A stretch of DNA of 64,000 bases, taken from positions 2,501-66,500 of the forward strand of contig NZ_FXAF01000001.1 of NCBI RefSeq assembly GCF_900177415.1, given 5' to 3'. The first letter of the stretch is position 1, and each line of letters begins with the position of its first letter. Made by a program: the position numbers and the translations under genes. The notes beneath the pieces are model-generated. The model did no database searches and was not told the origin of the DNA. It saw nothing but the letters and a program-made list of their open reading frames with translations. The stretch comes from Xaviernesmea oryzae. Its GTDB lineage: Bacteria; Pseudomonadota; Alphaproteobacteria; Rhizobiales; Rhizobiaceae. Positions 35,687-46,796 of this stretch are shown piece by piece.

Positions 35687-36583
35687 TTACTGCTGGGCAG
35701 GAGCAGCGGGGACCGGAGTCTCCGCGCCGCCGGCGGCATCCTGCATCTTGTTGACCTCGTCATAGCCCTTCTTGAGGGCCTCGTCGACGATCTCGACCTT
35801 CTGCTCGGCCTTGGCCTTGTCGATCAGCGCCACGTACTTGTCGCGCATCACAAGCTGCCTGACCTGGTCCTGGACCTGCTCGAAAGCCGGCGGCGGAGCG
35901 TCGCGCGTATCTTCGAGCTTGATGACGTGGAAGCCGAACTGCGATTTCACCGGGGTCTTGGTGTATTCGCCCTTCTTCAGCGCGAACGCCGCTTCCTCGA
36001 ATTCCGGGACCATGCGCCCGCGACCGAACCAGCCGAGGTCACCGCCTTCATCCTTGTTGGAATCCTGCGACTTTTCCTTGGCGATCTCCGCGAAATCCTT
36101 GCCGGCGTCGAGATCGGCGATAACCGCCTTCGCCTCGTCCTCGGTCTTCACCAGGATGTGGCGGGCATGCACCTCTTCCTGCTTCGGGAGGGCGGCGATT
36201 TCCTTGTCGTAGCGGGCCTTCACCTCTTCCGGCGTGACGGCGTCGATGACGTGCTTGCGGAAGAAAGCGTTGTGGAGCTCGCGGTCGGCGATATAGTCCA
36301 TCCGCTTCTTGAAATCGTCGGTATCCCTGACGCCTTCGGCGATCGCGCCGGAAGCCAGCAGCTTGACGTCGATGGCGCCGGAAAGGGCGGCGACCTTCTT
36401 CTGCTCGTCCGGCAGCTGGGCGAGCTGCGGGTCGAGGTTCTGGACCGCGAGGTCGAGTTCCGACTGCCGGATTTCCAGGTTGCCGACCTTGGCGACGACC
36501 GGATCTTCCGCCGCGAAGACGGGAGCCTGGGAGAAGATCGCAGCGGCGAGCGCGGCCGTGACGAGAAATTTGTGGCGCAACAT
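35687..36583 (-). CDS. Periplasmic peptidyl-prolyl isomerase (PpiC/SurA-like parvulin)
   Basis: A 298-residue exported protein: signal peptide [24 protein letters not shown], an N-terminal helical chaperone part, and one PpiC rotamase domain (about 133-230, [15 protein letters not shown]...[21 protein letters not shown]...[11 protein letters not shown]). It ends in a Pro/Ala tail. It assists outer-membrane and periplasmic protein folding. AAAGG supports the ATG at 36583. It is divergent from secA, a fitting pair for protein export. Confidence 0.93.
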   Translation of the reverse strand: MLRHKFLVTAALAAAIFSQAPVFAAEDPVVAKVGNLEIRQSELDLAVQNLDPQLAQLPDEQKKVAALSGAIDVKLLASGAIAEGVRDTDDFKKRMDYIADRELHNAFFRKHVIDAVTPEEVKARYDKEIAALPKQEEVHARHILVKTEDEAKAVIADLDAGKDFAEIAKEKSQDSNKDEGGDLGWFGRGRMVPEFEEAAFALKKGEYTKTPVKSQFGFHVIKLEDTRDAPPPAFEQVQDQVRQLVMRDKYVALIDKAKAEQKVEIVDEALKKGYDEVNKMQDAAGGAETPVPAAPAQQ

Positions 36584-36686
36584 CGGATTCACCTTTCGAT
36601 AGAGCCACCGGTTTCAGAATGCCTGATTCCGGCCGAAAAACCTTCACAAACACCGGATTGTGGCCATTCTGTATCGGCCGCCACCG

Positions 36687-36715
36687 TTGACATCATTCGA
36701 CCCCCCTCTTATCTG
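36687..36715 (+). promoter_or_regulatory. Sigma-70 promoter for secA
   Basis: A perfect -35 TTGACA (36687-36692), 17-base spacer and -10 TATCTG (36710-36715). It gives a message with about 110 untranslated bases before secA, which may hold regulatory structure. Confidence 0.7.
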
Positions 36716-36832
36716 TCACGCAACTTCGCGTCCAGCAGAGTTTCCGGGCGTGGCGGGTCATTTTGTCGTCATCGAAGACGGCGCGCCCCTGCCCGCGATC
36801 CCACGGGACTGACATCAGAAAGGACCATTCGT

Positions 36833-39544
<2,712 letters not shown>

Positions 39545-39557
39545 GACCCTCCCCAGT

Positions 39558-39737
39558 ATCCCCTCACTTGCGATTTCTAACACTTAGTTAAAGCTAAGAT
39601 GTTGAAATCGCTTTCTCTCCCACAAGGGGAGAGATAAGGATGCCTCGCCGCCACGAGTCTACCTCTCCCCTTGTGGGAGAGGTTACAAAATCACGATCTT
39701 AGCAAAGCTAAGTCGTAGATTTTGTTGGTGAGGGGAT
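39558..39737. repeat. Mosaic hairpin repeat, family M, copy 1
   Basis: Ends ATCCCCTCAC / GTGAGGGGAT are inverted. Inside are four hairpins in order: GCGATTTC...GAAATCGC; CTCTCCC...GGGAGAG; CCTCTCCC...GGGAGAGG; and ACAAAATC-ACGA...TCGT-AGATTTTGT. It fills most of the 309-base gap between secA and the flippase gene; the rest (39738-39853) holds no gene. A second full copy is at 51230 and a truncated end at 62589. Confidence 0.85.
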
Positions 39738-39853
39738 ATCAGTTCCCTCAAATCATGAATCCTTCGGCAGCCGGGCGAACCCTTTCTTAACCCTGCTGTG
39801 GCAACACTTTTGGCCATTGTTCCCGTCGGCTTCATGAGTAGTGCGTGCCCATC

Positions 39854-41266
39854 ATGGCGGTCATCGAAACAGCGGAAAGACTGCTGCCGCCTGGCCTGAA
39901 AGCCCGGCTCGCTCCGCTGACGCGCAAGCTTGAAGCGATCCTGACCAACGACGACGAAACCGCCCGTGCCCAGAGGCGGGCGCTCACCGCCTTCGTGATC
40001 CGCATCTTCAGCGCCGCGATCGCCTTCGTCTCGCAGATCGTGCTCGCCCGCCTGATGGGCGAATTCGAATACGGCATCTTCGCCTTCGTCTGGGTTCTGG
40101 TCGTGCTCGCCGGCAATCTCTCCTGCCTCGGCTTCCACACTTCCGTCATCCGCTTCCTGCACCAGCACAGGGCGCGCGGCGAACTGGCGACCGTGCGCGG
40201 CCTGAACCTCGCCGTCCGCCTCGTGGCGCTCGTCTCGGCAAGCGCGGTCGCCGGCCTCGGCTTCCTGTTCCTCTACGTCTTCGGCGATACGGTCGAGGCC
40301 TATTACCTCGTGCCGATTGCGCTCGCCTTCTTCACCATGCCGATGATCGCGCTCGGCGACGTGCTGGACGGCACCGCGCGCTCCAACGGCTGGACGGTGA
40401 CGGCGCTCTCGCCCACCTACCTGATCCGCCCGGCGCTGATCCTCGCCTTCATGCTTCTCGCCATCTGGCTCGGCGCCCCGCAGACGGCGGTCACGGCCAT
40501 GCAGGCGGCGCTTGCCGCGACCTATGTCACGACACTCTCCCAGCTCCTGCGCCTGACGCTGCGCCTGCGCCGCGAATACGGCCCCGGGCCGAAACGCTTC
40601 GAGCTCGGCGCCTGGTTCCGCTATTCGCTGCCGCTCTTCCTCGTCGACGGCATCGGCTTTCTCCTGACCAACGCGGATGTCGTGGTCGTCGGCATCTATC
40701 TGCCTCCCGACCAGGTCGGCATCTATTACGCCGCGGCGAAGACCATCGTGCTCGTCCAGTTCGTCTATTTCTCGATCAAGGCCGCGGCCGGCCCCCGTTT
40801 CTCCGCGATCATGGCGGAGGGGGACATGCCGGCGCTCGCAGCCTTCGCCGGGCAGATGGCGCGCTGGAGCTTCTGGCCGTCGCTCGCCGTCGGCCTCGCG
40901 GCCCTTGCCGCCGGCGAACTGCTGCTCTCGCTGTTCGGCAGCGCCTTTACCGCCGGCTACTGGCTGATGGCGATCCTCTTTGCCGGCATCCTCGCCAAGT
41001 CCTTGGTCGGTCCCGGCGAGGTGCTGCTGTCGATGGCGGGCCGCCAGAACCTCTGCGTCCTGCTCTATGCCGCAACGCTTGCCGCCAGCATCGGCCTCTA
41101 CGTCGTGCTCATCCCGCGCCTCGGCCTGACGGGCGCGGCGCTTGCGACGGCAGCCGGAATGATGATCGAAGCGGTCCTCCTGCATATCGCGGTGCGCCGC
41201 ACGCTCGGCATCGTGCTCTTCGCCTTCGCCGACCCCGCGCCCTCCGCTTCTCCAAAGGTTTCATGA
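39854..41266 (+). CDS. Oligosaccharide flippase/polysaccharide export membrane protein (Wzx-like)
   Basis: A 470-residue MATE/Wzx-superfamily protein with about 12-14 helices (first at about 48-70). It has an N-terminal cytoplasmic extension of about 45 residues. It would flip lipid-linked sugars across the inner membrane. It overlaps the following acyltransferase-like gene by 4 bases. No strong ribosome-binding site precedes 39854; a GTG at 39845 is an alternative. The polymer served is unknown, as no glycosyltransferases are adjacent. Confidence 0.85.
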   Translation: MAVIETAERLLPPGLKARLAPLTRKLEAILTNDDETARAQRRALTAFVIRIFSAAIAFVSQIVLARLMGEFEYGIFAFVWVLVVLAGNLSCLGFHTSVIRFLHQHRARGELATVRGLNLAVRLVALVSASAVAGLGFLFLYVFGDTVEAYYLVPIALAFFTMPMIALGDVLDGTARSNGWTVTALSPTYLIRPALILAFMLLAIWLGAPQTAVTAMQAALAATYVTTLSQLLRLTLRLRREYGPGPKRFELGAWFRYSLPLFLVDGIGFLLTNADVVVVGIYLPPDQVGIYYAAAKTIVLVQFVYFSIKAAAGPRFSAIMAEGDMPALAAFAGQMARWSFWPSLAVGLAALAAGELLLSLFGSAFTAGYWLMAILFAGILAKSLVGPGEVLLSMAGRQNLCVLLYAATLAASIGLYVVLIPRLGLTGAALATAAGMMIEAVLLHIAVRRTLGIVLFAFADPAPSASPKVS

Positions 41267-42546
41267 CCATGGCCCAACCTCCGATCAGCGGCGATTTCGA
41301 GGGTGACGGCGGCGGCCGGTTTCCGGCGATCCCGGCCTTCCGGGCCGCACGCCCCGACGCCGACGCGCGCCTGCCCGTAGGCCGCCCGGGCCGCGAACTC
41401 TGCCTCTATCCCGCTTCCCTGGGCTATGACCTGCAGGAGGAGCTCGAATTCCTTTCGAACCGCGCGATGGAGCCTAACATCTTCTTCTCGGCCCGACTGC
41501 TGGCACCCGCCATGCCGCGGGTGGAGGACAAGCAGGTACGCTTCGCGCTGATCCGCGACGAGAGCGGCATGCGCAGCCGCATGCGGCTCCTGATGCCCTT
41601 CACGATCGAGAAGCCGGGCTTCTCCATGGGCGCCTCGATCATCCGCACCTGGGCCAATCCTTTCGGCCCGCTCGGCACGCCGCTCGTCGATGCGGAGGAC
41701 GCCGCCGAAACGATCGACAACCTTCTGGAGGCGCTCGCCTCCCGGGAAGCGCGGCTTCCCTCCGTGCTCGTCATGCCGGACGTGCGGCTCAACGGCCGTT
41801 TCGCGCAGCTCGCCAGGGCGGTCGCGATCGGCCGCAACCTGCCGGTCACCGTCACCGACACGTTCCTCCGCCCGATGCTGGAAAGCCTCGCCGACGGCGA
41901 AACCTACCTGAAGCACGCGATCTCCCCGCATCATTTCCGCGAGATGCGCCGCCTCTGGCGCAACCTGGAGAGCCGGGGGACTGTCGCCTATTCCGTCGCC
42001 CGCCAGCCCGAGGAGGTCAGGCTGCGCATGGAGGAATTCCTGCTGCTCGAAGCCAAGGGCTGGAAGGGCCGCCGCCGCTCCGCCCTCATCAACGACCGCT
42101 ATCGCGCCGCCTTCGCCCGCGAGGCGATCACCAACCTCGCCGAGGCCGATGCGGTGCGCATCCATACCGTCGACGTCGACGGCCGCGCCATCGCCTCGCT
42201 CGTCGTCTTCGTCATGGCCGGCGAGGCCTACACGTGGAAGACCGCCTACGACGAGGGTTTCGCCCCCTATTCGCCCGGCAAGCTCCTGATGGTGAAGCTG
42301 ACCGAATGGCATCTCGAAGACGCCAACATCATGCGCACCGACAGCTGCGCCGTGCCGGACCATCCGATCATGAGCCGCTTCTGGGAAGAGCGCGAGGAAA
42401 TGGGCACGCTGGTGATCGGGCTCACCCAGAACGGCGACCGCGACGTGCGGCAGGTGGCCGCCCAGCTCCACCTCTACCGCAACACCCGCAACATGGCCCG
42501 CATCCTGAGGGAAAAGATCCTGGCGATCGCCGGCCGCTCGGAATAG
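41263..42546 (+). CDS. GNAT/BioF2-like acyltransferase-fold protein
   Basis: The 427-residue cytoplasmic protein has the two-lobed GNAT arrangement of the CelD/FemAB-like BioF2 group. The C-terminal lobe has FYLLLEA-like EEFLLLEAKGWKG...FAREAITNLAEADAVRIHTVDVDGRAIAS and YDEGFAPYSPGKLLM, typical of these proteins. Coupling to the flippase (ATGA overlap) suggests it modifies a surface polysaccharide or its lipid carrier. The reaction is inferred. Confidence 0.75.
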   Translation: MTMAQPPISGDFEGDGGGRFPAIPAFRAARPDADARLPVGRPGRELCLYPASLGYDLQEELEFLSNRAMEPNIFFSARLLAPAMPRVEDKQVRFALIRDESGMRSRMRLLMPFTIEKPGFSMGASIIRTWANPFGPLGTPLVDAEDAAETIDNLLEALASREARLPSVLVMPDVRLNGRFAQLARAVAIGRNLPVTVTDTFLRPMLESLADGETYLKHAISPHHFREMRRLWRNLESRGTVAYSVARQPEEVRLRMEEFLLLEAKGWKGRRRSALINDRYRAAFAREAITNLAEADAVRIHTVDVDGRAIASLVVFVMAGEAYTWKTAYDEGFAPYSPGKLLMVKLTEWHLEDANIMRTDSCAVPDHPIMSRFWEEREEMGTLVIGLTQNGDRDVRQVAAQLHLYRNTRNMARILREKILAIAGRSE

Positions 42547-42560
42547 TTCTTTGTTTTCAC

Positions 42561-42604
42561 GCAATTCCTGACGGAAGACCGCTAGACACTTTTCCTGGAA
42601 TTGC
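42561..42604. repeat. Short palindromic repeat with GCAATTCC ends
   Basis: GCAATTCC (42561-42568) and GGAATTGC (42597-42604) are perfect inverted ends around a 28-base core containing GACGGAAGACCGC. It resembles a short repeat common between genes in rhizobia. It sits between convergent genes and may help terminate both. Confidence 0.6.
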
Positions 42605-42605
42605 T

Positions 42606-44240
42606 CTATTCGGCGGCGGCCCTCTCCCGAAGCAGCCGGCGGATGACCTTGCCGGTCGTCGTCAGCGGAATATCGTCGACGAAGGCGACCTCGCGCGGAT
42701 ATTCGTGCATGGAAAGCCGCGTCTTCACCCATTCGCGGATCTCCACCGCCAGCGCGTCGCCCGGGCTGTAGCCGGCTGCCAGGACGATATAGGCCTTGAC
42801 GATCTCGGTGCGGACCGGATCGGGCTTGCCGACCACCGCCGCAAGCCTCACCGCCGGATGGCCGGTCAGACAGTCCTCGATCTCGCTCGGCCCGATGCGG
42901 TAACCTGACGAGGTGATGACGTCGTCGTCGCGGCCGACGAATTCCACGTAACCGTCGGCATCCTGCCGGCCGAGGTCGCCGGTGATCAGCCAGTCGCCGA
43001 CGAACTTGGCCGCGGTCGCAGCCGCGTCGTTCCAGTAGCCCAGGAACATCACCGGATCCGGCCGGCGGATGGCGATCTGGCCCATCTTCCCCACCGGCAC
43101 CTCGATACCCTTCTCGTCGACGATCGCAACGTGGTGGCCGGGTACGGCGCGGCCGATCGCCCCGCCGCGCGAGACGCCGAGACCGGCGGCCGATCCGAGG
43201 ACGAAATTGCACTCGGTCTGGCCGAAGAGCTCGTTGACCGTCAGCCCGAGCGCCGATTTCGCCCATTCATAGGTCTCGCGGCCCAGCGCCTCGCCGGCCG
43301 ACGTGATCGTCCGAAGCTTCAGGTCGTATTTCTCGAGCGGCTTTTCGACGGATTTCAGCAGCCGCAGCGCCGTCGGCGGGATGAAGGCATTGCGGACATC
43401 CATCTCGGCCATGATGCGGAAGGCCATGTCGGCATCGAACTTCTGCGCCGGCGAGGAGACGACGGGAATGCCGAGCATCAGCGCCGGCATCAGGACGTTG
43501 AGCAGGCCGCCCGCCCAGGCCCAGTCGGAGGGCGTCCAGATCCTGTCGCCCGGCTGCGGCGCGAACTCGTGCCCGAGCTGAAAGCCGGGAATATGGCCGG
43601 CGAGCACCCGGTGCCCGTGCAGCGCCGCCTTCGGCGGACCGGTCGTGCCGGAGGTGAAGATCATCAGCGCCGGATCGTCCGGCCCGGTCCCGGCCACCTC
43701 GAAAAGCGACGGATGGCCGGAGACCAGCGTGTCGAACGACAGGAGGCCCTTGCCCGCCGCAGCGTCCTCCGTGACGATCACGTGCCTGAGGTCCGGCAGC
43801 TTGGTTCCGAGACCGGCAAGCCGCGTGAGGCCGAAGGCATTGGTGACGATCGCCGCGGCGCCCGACGCCTTCAGCCGGTATTCGAGCGCTTCGGCCCCGA
43901 AAAGCAGCGCGAGTGGCAGGGCGATGGCGCCCATCTTGTAGATCGCCACATGGGCGATGACCGTCTCGAAACTCTGCGGCAGGAGGAGCGCGATCCGGTC
44001 GCCGGGCTTCAGGCCGAGGGCAAGGAAGGCATTGGCAAGCGATGCGGAACGGGCCGAGAGCTCGCCATAGGTCAGGGCGAGGTGACGGCCGTCCGGGCTG
44101 AAATGCTGAAGACAGACGCGGCCGGGATGCTTTGCCGCCCAGGCGTCGCTGACCGCTTCCCCCATGTTGAACCGCCGCGGAATCTCCCAGACGAAATCAC
44201 GGCGGAGATCCTCATAGGAGGCGCGGGCGGGCAGTTTCAT
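42606..44240 (-). CDS. AMP-binding acyl-CoA synthetase
   Basis: The 544-residue enzyme of the ANL superfamily activates a carboxylic acid via an acyl-adenylate. P-loop LMIFTSGTTGPPKAALHGH, adenine motif NELFGQTEC, hinge FVGRDDDVITSSGYRIGPSEIED and catalytic Lys in TTTGKVIRRLLR are all present. Length and the GQTECNF region resemble acetyl/medium-chain acyl-CoA synthetases, but the chain length cannot be fixed. Single gene, ending next to a palindromic repeat. Confidence 0.9.
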   Translation of the reverse strand: MKLPARASYEDLRRDFVWEIPRRFNMGEAVSDAWAAKHPGRVCLQHFSPDGRHLALTYGELSARSASLANAFLALGLKPGDRIALLLPQSFETVIAHVAIYKMGAIALPLALLFGAEALEYRLKASGAAAIVTNAFGLTRLAGLGTKLPDLRHVIVTEDAAAGKGLLSFDTLVSGHPSLFEVAGTGPDDPALMIFTSGTTGPPKAALHGHRVLAGHIPGFQLGHEFAPQPGDRIWTPSDWAWAGGLLNVLMPALMLGIPVVSSPAQKFDADMAFRIMAEMDVRNAFIPPTALRLLKSVEKPLEKYDLKLRTITSAGEALGRETYEWAKSALGLTVNELFGQTECNFVLGSAAGLGVSRGGAIGRAVPGHHVAIVDEKGIEVPVGKMGQIAIRRPDPVMFLGYWNDAAATAAKFVGDWLITGDLGRQDADGYVEFVGRDDDVITSSGYRIGPSEIEDCLTGHPAVRLAAVVGKPDPVRTEIVKAYIVLAAGYSPGDALAVEIREWVKTRLSMHEYPREVAFVDDIPLTTTGKVIRRLLRERAAAE

Positions 44241-44325
44241 GGGCGTTGCTTCTCATTATGCTGCACCAGCTAACATCTTCGAAACTTGAAATACAAGGGG
44301 GACAAGGGAGGGCAGAAGACGGCAT

Positions 44326-44353
44326 GAAGCCCGCCAACGGCATGGCGGGCTTC
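44326..44353 (-). terminator. Terminator hairpin of the Gly-rich protein gene
   Basis: GAAGCCCGCC and GGCGGGCTTC form a perfect 10-bp stem around an 8-base loop, 15 bases past the stop codon on the minus strand. The T-tract is weak. Confidence 0.6.
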
Positions 44354-44368
44354 CAAAGACATCGCCGG

Positions 44369-45064
44369 TCAGCGCGACGCCGTCATCCGGAGCATGCGGC
44401 AGAGCTGCACCAGCGCCCGGTCGCCACCGCCCGACGTGATGTCGGCACAACGCGTCAGCATGCGCCGCCGGTCGTCGTCGGACATACTGTTGAACGCCTC
44501 TCTTTGAGCCGGAGTGAGGCCACCGCCCCCCGGTCCGCCATTGCCGCCCGGCCCTCCCGTTCCAGGCCCTCCTGTTCCGGGCCCTCCCGGTCCACCGATG
44601 CCGACATCGACCCCGACACCCGTTCCTCCGGAGCCGCCGACCCCGACGTCCACATCCGCATTGATGCCGCCAGAGCCGCCGACCGAGGCTGTGGCGTTGG
44701 CGTCTATCCCGTCGCTGGTACCGAGGCCGACATCCGCATTGACGCCGTCGCTTCCACCGACGGAGGCGGAGACGTCCGCATCGAGCCCGCCGCCACCGCC
44801 GACGTTCGCGCTTGCATCGACGCCACCGCTGCCGCCGACGGATGCATCGACATCCGCCACGCCGCCGCTGCCACCGACATTCGCGCTGGCGTTGACTCCG
44901 CCGGACCCGCCGACGGAAGCATCGACGCCCAGGCCGTCGCTGGTATTCACGTCAACGCTGACACCGTTCTCGCCGCCCACCGAAAGGCCCTGCGCGAGAG
45001 CTGCCCCGCTGACGGGGAACGCAACGCACCCCGACAGCAACAAAACACGCAATGATTTCAGCAC
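44369..45064 (-). CDS. Secreted Gly-rich repeat protein
   Basis: The 231-residue protein starts at a GTG (45064) preceded by GAGGAGGAAATC. A signal peptide (about residues 1-25, VLKSLRVLLLSGCVAFPVSGAALA) is followed by about 14 repeats of the type VDASVGGSGGVNA in residues 30-160, then a GGPGGPGTGG linker, and a small C-terminal domain LTPAQREAFNSMSDDDRRRML...VQLCRMLRM with two Cys. The repeats could form an extended or beta-roll surface structure. The family is not recognised. The alternation of Val/Asp/Ala with Gly/Ser is regular enough to be a designed scaffold rather than noise. Confidence 0.75.
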   Translation of the reverse strand: MLKSLRVLLLSGCVAFPVSGAALAQGLSVGGENGVSVDVNTSDGLGVDASVGGSGGVNASANVGGSGGVADVDASVGGSGGVDASANVGGGGGLDADVSASVGGSDGVNADVGLGTSDGIDANATASVGGSGGINADVDVGVGGSGGTGVGVDVGIGGPGGPGTGGPGTGGPGGNGGPGGGGLTPAQREAFNSMSDDDRRRMLTRCADITSGGGDRALVQLCRMLRMTASR

Positions 45065-45137
45065 GATTTCCTCCTCATCTCGGCCCGGCACCATTGCCGG
45101 GCTTCAAAGAGGCGAAACTTCAAGGTCCCCCACATGT

Positions 45138-45153
45138 TTCAGCAATTGCTGAA
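45138..45153. promoter_or_regulatory. 16-bp perfect palindrome upstream of the Gly-rich gene
   Basis: TTCAGCAATTGCTGAA is exactly self-complementary and lies 74 bases before the GTG start of the minus-strand gene. A dimeric regulator could bind it; no regulator is assigned. Confidence 0.5.
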
Positions 45154-45256
45154 TAACGGGTATCCTGCGTTAAGGAACCGATAAAAGCCGTGGCGTCGCA
45201 TCCCGATTTGGGACGGCGTTCGGATATGTTCCGACCGGCCGGCCGGCACTTCATCC

Positions 45257-45284
45257 TTGCATCTCCCCGCGGCCCCGTGATAGA
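45257..45284 (+). promoter_or_regulatory. Probable promoter of tRNA-Leu
   Basis: TTGCAT (45257-45262) and GATAGA (45279-45284) are spaced 16 bases, with a GC-rich stretch next to the start region. Distance to the tRNA is about 20 bases. Confidence 0.5.
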
Positions 45285-45304
45285 GCGCTTGCCGTTACCG
45301 AAGT

Positions 45305-45389
45305 GCCCCGTTGGCGGAATTGGTAGACGCGCCTGACTCAAAATCAGGTTCCGAAAGGAGTGCTGGTTCGATTCCGGCACGGGGCACCA
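45305..45389 (+). tRNA. tRNA-Leu (anticodon CAA)
   Basis: 85 bases including an encoded CCA. Acceptor stem GCCCCGT / ACGGGGC, D-arm GGCGGAATTGGTAGACGC, anticodon stem CCTGA / TCAGG with loop CTCAAAA (anticodon CAA, reading UUG), a long variable arm typical of class II tRNAs, and T-arm GGTTCGATTCC. Its last 16 bases are repeated downstream, marking it as an integration site. Confidence 0.97.
45374..45389 (+). repeat. att-like direct repeat, left copy (tRNA 3' end)
   Basis: CCGGCACGGGGCACCA is the 3' end of tRNA-Leu including the CCA. The same 16 bases recur at 46087-46102 in the same orientation. The left copy keeps the tRNA intact. Confidence 0.8.
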
Positions 45390-45575
45390 GACAATTTCAA
45401 ATACCTGTAATTTTTAGGCTCCGCGAAGACAAAAAGTCTGCGCATCCGCCCATGTCTTCGCGCTTTGCTGCAGGCAGCCCCTGCCGTCGGCCTGCGCCGC
45501 AAGCAACGCCCAGATAGACTCCCTCAATCTTTTGATGCACTCTCACTTTGGGCAACATAGCCGGGGGGACGTTGC

Positions 45576-46052
45576 ATGACGAAGAGGCATAAGGTTGCGA
45601 ACGCGGCGACGATTACCTGTGCATTGCTTGCATTGCTGGTGATCGCAGTTCCGGCCCGGTCCGAGGATAAATACGGGGACCAGGATCGGACATTCAGCTT
45701 CAAGGATTTTCTGACGACAGGCCCTTGGGGCGCGCTCTTGAAGATGCTCACGCGCTCCAATACCACCGTGTCGGGAGAGCGCGAGGCGGATCAAATTCGT
45801 GAGCACCAGGAGCAGATGCGTACTCAAGAAGCGGTCAGGCCTTCGCCAAGCGCGCCGGAGGCACAACCGCCGGCGCAATCGGAGGCCCGCGCCAATGCAG
45901 GCGACCGCGTCCAGGAGCGGATCACAACGGCCACAGGCGACAGGATTGTGGAACCGCCCAATGTCGGCCGGGCCGGGGATCCCAATGTTGACCGCCTTGT
46001 CGACTTCGGGAATGAACTAGGGAACGCCGTGGATCGAATGCCCCATGACTAG
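45576..46052 (+). CDS. Secreted hypothetical protein inside the att-flanked segment
   Basis: The 158-residue protein starts with a signal peptide (about residues 1-29, hydrophobic core ATITCALLALLVIAVPA). The mature part has a short conserved-looking region FSFKDFLTTGPWGALLKMLTRSNT, then a charged, Pro/Gln/Ala-rich disordered stretch, and a C-terminal VDRLVDFGNELGNAVDRMP helix. GGGGGGA lies 8 bases before the ATG. The only gene between the att-like repeats. The family is not recognised. Confidence 0.65.
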   Translation: MTKRHKVANAATITCALLALLVIAVPARSEDKYGDQDRTFSFKDFLTTGPWGALLKMLTRSNTTVSGEREADQIREHQEQMRTQEAVRPSPSAPEAQPPAQSEARANAGDRVQERITTATGDRIVEPPNVGRAGDPNVDRLVDFGNELGNAVDRMPHD

Positions 46053-46086
46053 AGATCGTCATTGCTAACCGGTATTCGGCCACATG

Positions 46087-46102
46087 CCGGCACGGGGCAC
46101 CA
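46087..46102 (+). repeat. att-like direct repeat, right copy
   Basis: An exact 16-base copy of the tRNA-Leu 3' end (CCGGCACGGGGCACCA) with no tRNA around it. It marks the right limit of the segment. Confidence 0.8.
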
Positions 46103-46238
46103 CAAATCCTCCGCAAACTCACGGAAAAGTGCCGGATTGGAGACGATCTGTCTCGTCCGCGATCATTTACAGCATGAGCCCATCTGCTCTAAGTGATGCT
46201 GACGGCCCTGGGCCCGCAAGACATATCAGGAGAAGCGC

Positions 46239-46754
46239 ATGGCGCTGACAGCGTCCACCACCCGTTCCCGCACCGGTATCGGCTATGCCGTTCTCGTCAC
46301 CCTCGGCATGGCCGCGACCGTCGGCGGCGCGCTGGCCTTCCAGTATATCGGCGGCTACATTCCCTGCGCGCTCTGCCTGCTGCAGCGCAATCCCTACTAT
46401 TACGGCATCCCGGTCGGCATCCTGGCGGTCATCGCCGCCGCGATCGGCCTGCCGGCCTGGGTCACCCGCGCGTTGCTCGTCGTCATTGGCGTGATGATGC
46501 TCGTCGGCGCCGGCATGGGCGTCTATCACGCGGGCGTCGAGTGGAGCTTCTGGGAAGGCCCAGCAAGCTGCGGGGGTGGTGCCGGCGTCACTACCAATGC
46601 CGGCAGCCTGCTTTCCGACCTCAACACGGTCCACGGTCCTTCCTGCACGGAAGCGGCGCTTCGCGTGCTCGGCCTCTCCTTCGCGGGCTGGAACGTCATC
46701 GCCAGCGTCATCCTGGCGGCAATCGCCTTCGTCGGCGCGAAAAAGGCCGCCTGA
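46239..46754 (+). CDS. dsbB: Disulfide bond formation protein B
   Basis: A 171-residue inner-membrane protein with four helices. Periplasmic Cys pair 1 is the CALC motif near residue 43 (YIPCALCLLQRNPYY); pair 2 lies in the second loop (ASCGGG...GPSCTEA). It re-oxidises DsbA and passes electrons to quinone. The stop codon lies inside the loop of the terminator hairpin. Confidence 0.92.
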   Translation: MALTASTTRSRTGIGYAVLVTLGMAATVGGALAFQYIGGYIPCALCLLQRNPYYYGIPVGILAVIAAAIGLPAWVTRALLVVIGVMMLVGAGMGVYHAGVEWSFWEGPASCGGGAGVTTNAGSLLSDLNTVHGPSCTEAALRVLGLSFAGWNVIASVILAAIAFVGAKKAA

Positions 46755-46764
46755 GGCGGCCTTT
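46745..46764 (+). terminator. Terminator overlapping the dsbB stop codon
   Basis: GGCCGCC, loop TGA (the stop codon itself) and GGCGGCC form a 7-bp stem followed by TTT. The last codons of dsbB thus form the 5' arm. Confidence 0.65.
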
Positions 46765-46796
46765 CAGCCCGTTGACAAACCTCCGGCCCTACTCGG

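Larger units (their letters stand above)
45390..46102 (+). mobile_element. Small att-flanked segment at tRNA-Leu, possible island remnant
   Basis: 713 bases bounded by the tRNA 3' end and its downstream duplicate. It contains one secreted-protein gene and no integrase. This pattern is left when an integrative element inserts at a tRNA and later loses its recombination genes, or when a cargo-only cassette is moved by a recombinase supplied elsewhere. The shorter, less regular ORF and more mixed composition than its neighbours agree with foreign origin, but were not quantified. Confidence 0.6.

Noticed and set aside
45311..45517. Short ORF beginning inside tRNA-Leu
   Set aside because: Translating a tRNA-Leu gives a familiar spurious peptide (MAELVDAPDSKSG); the tRNA explains the sequence.
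45390..46102. Integrase gene within the att-flanked segment
   Set aside because: No frame in the segment has recombinase motifs; only the secreted-protein gene has coding support.
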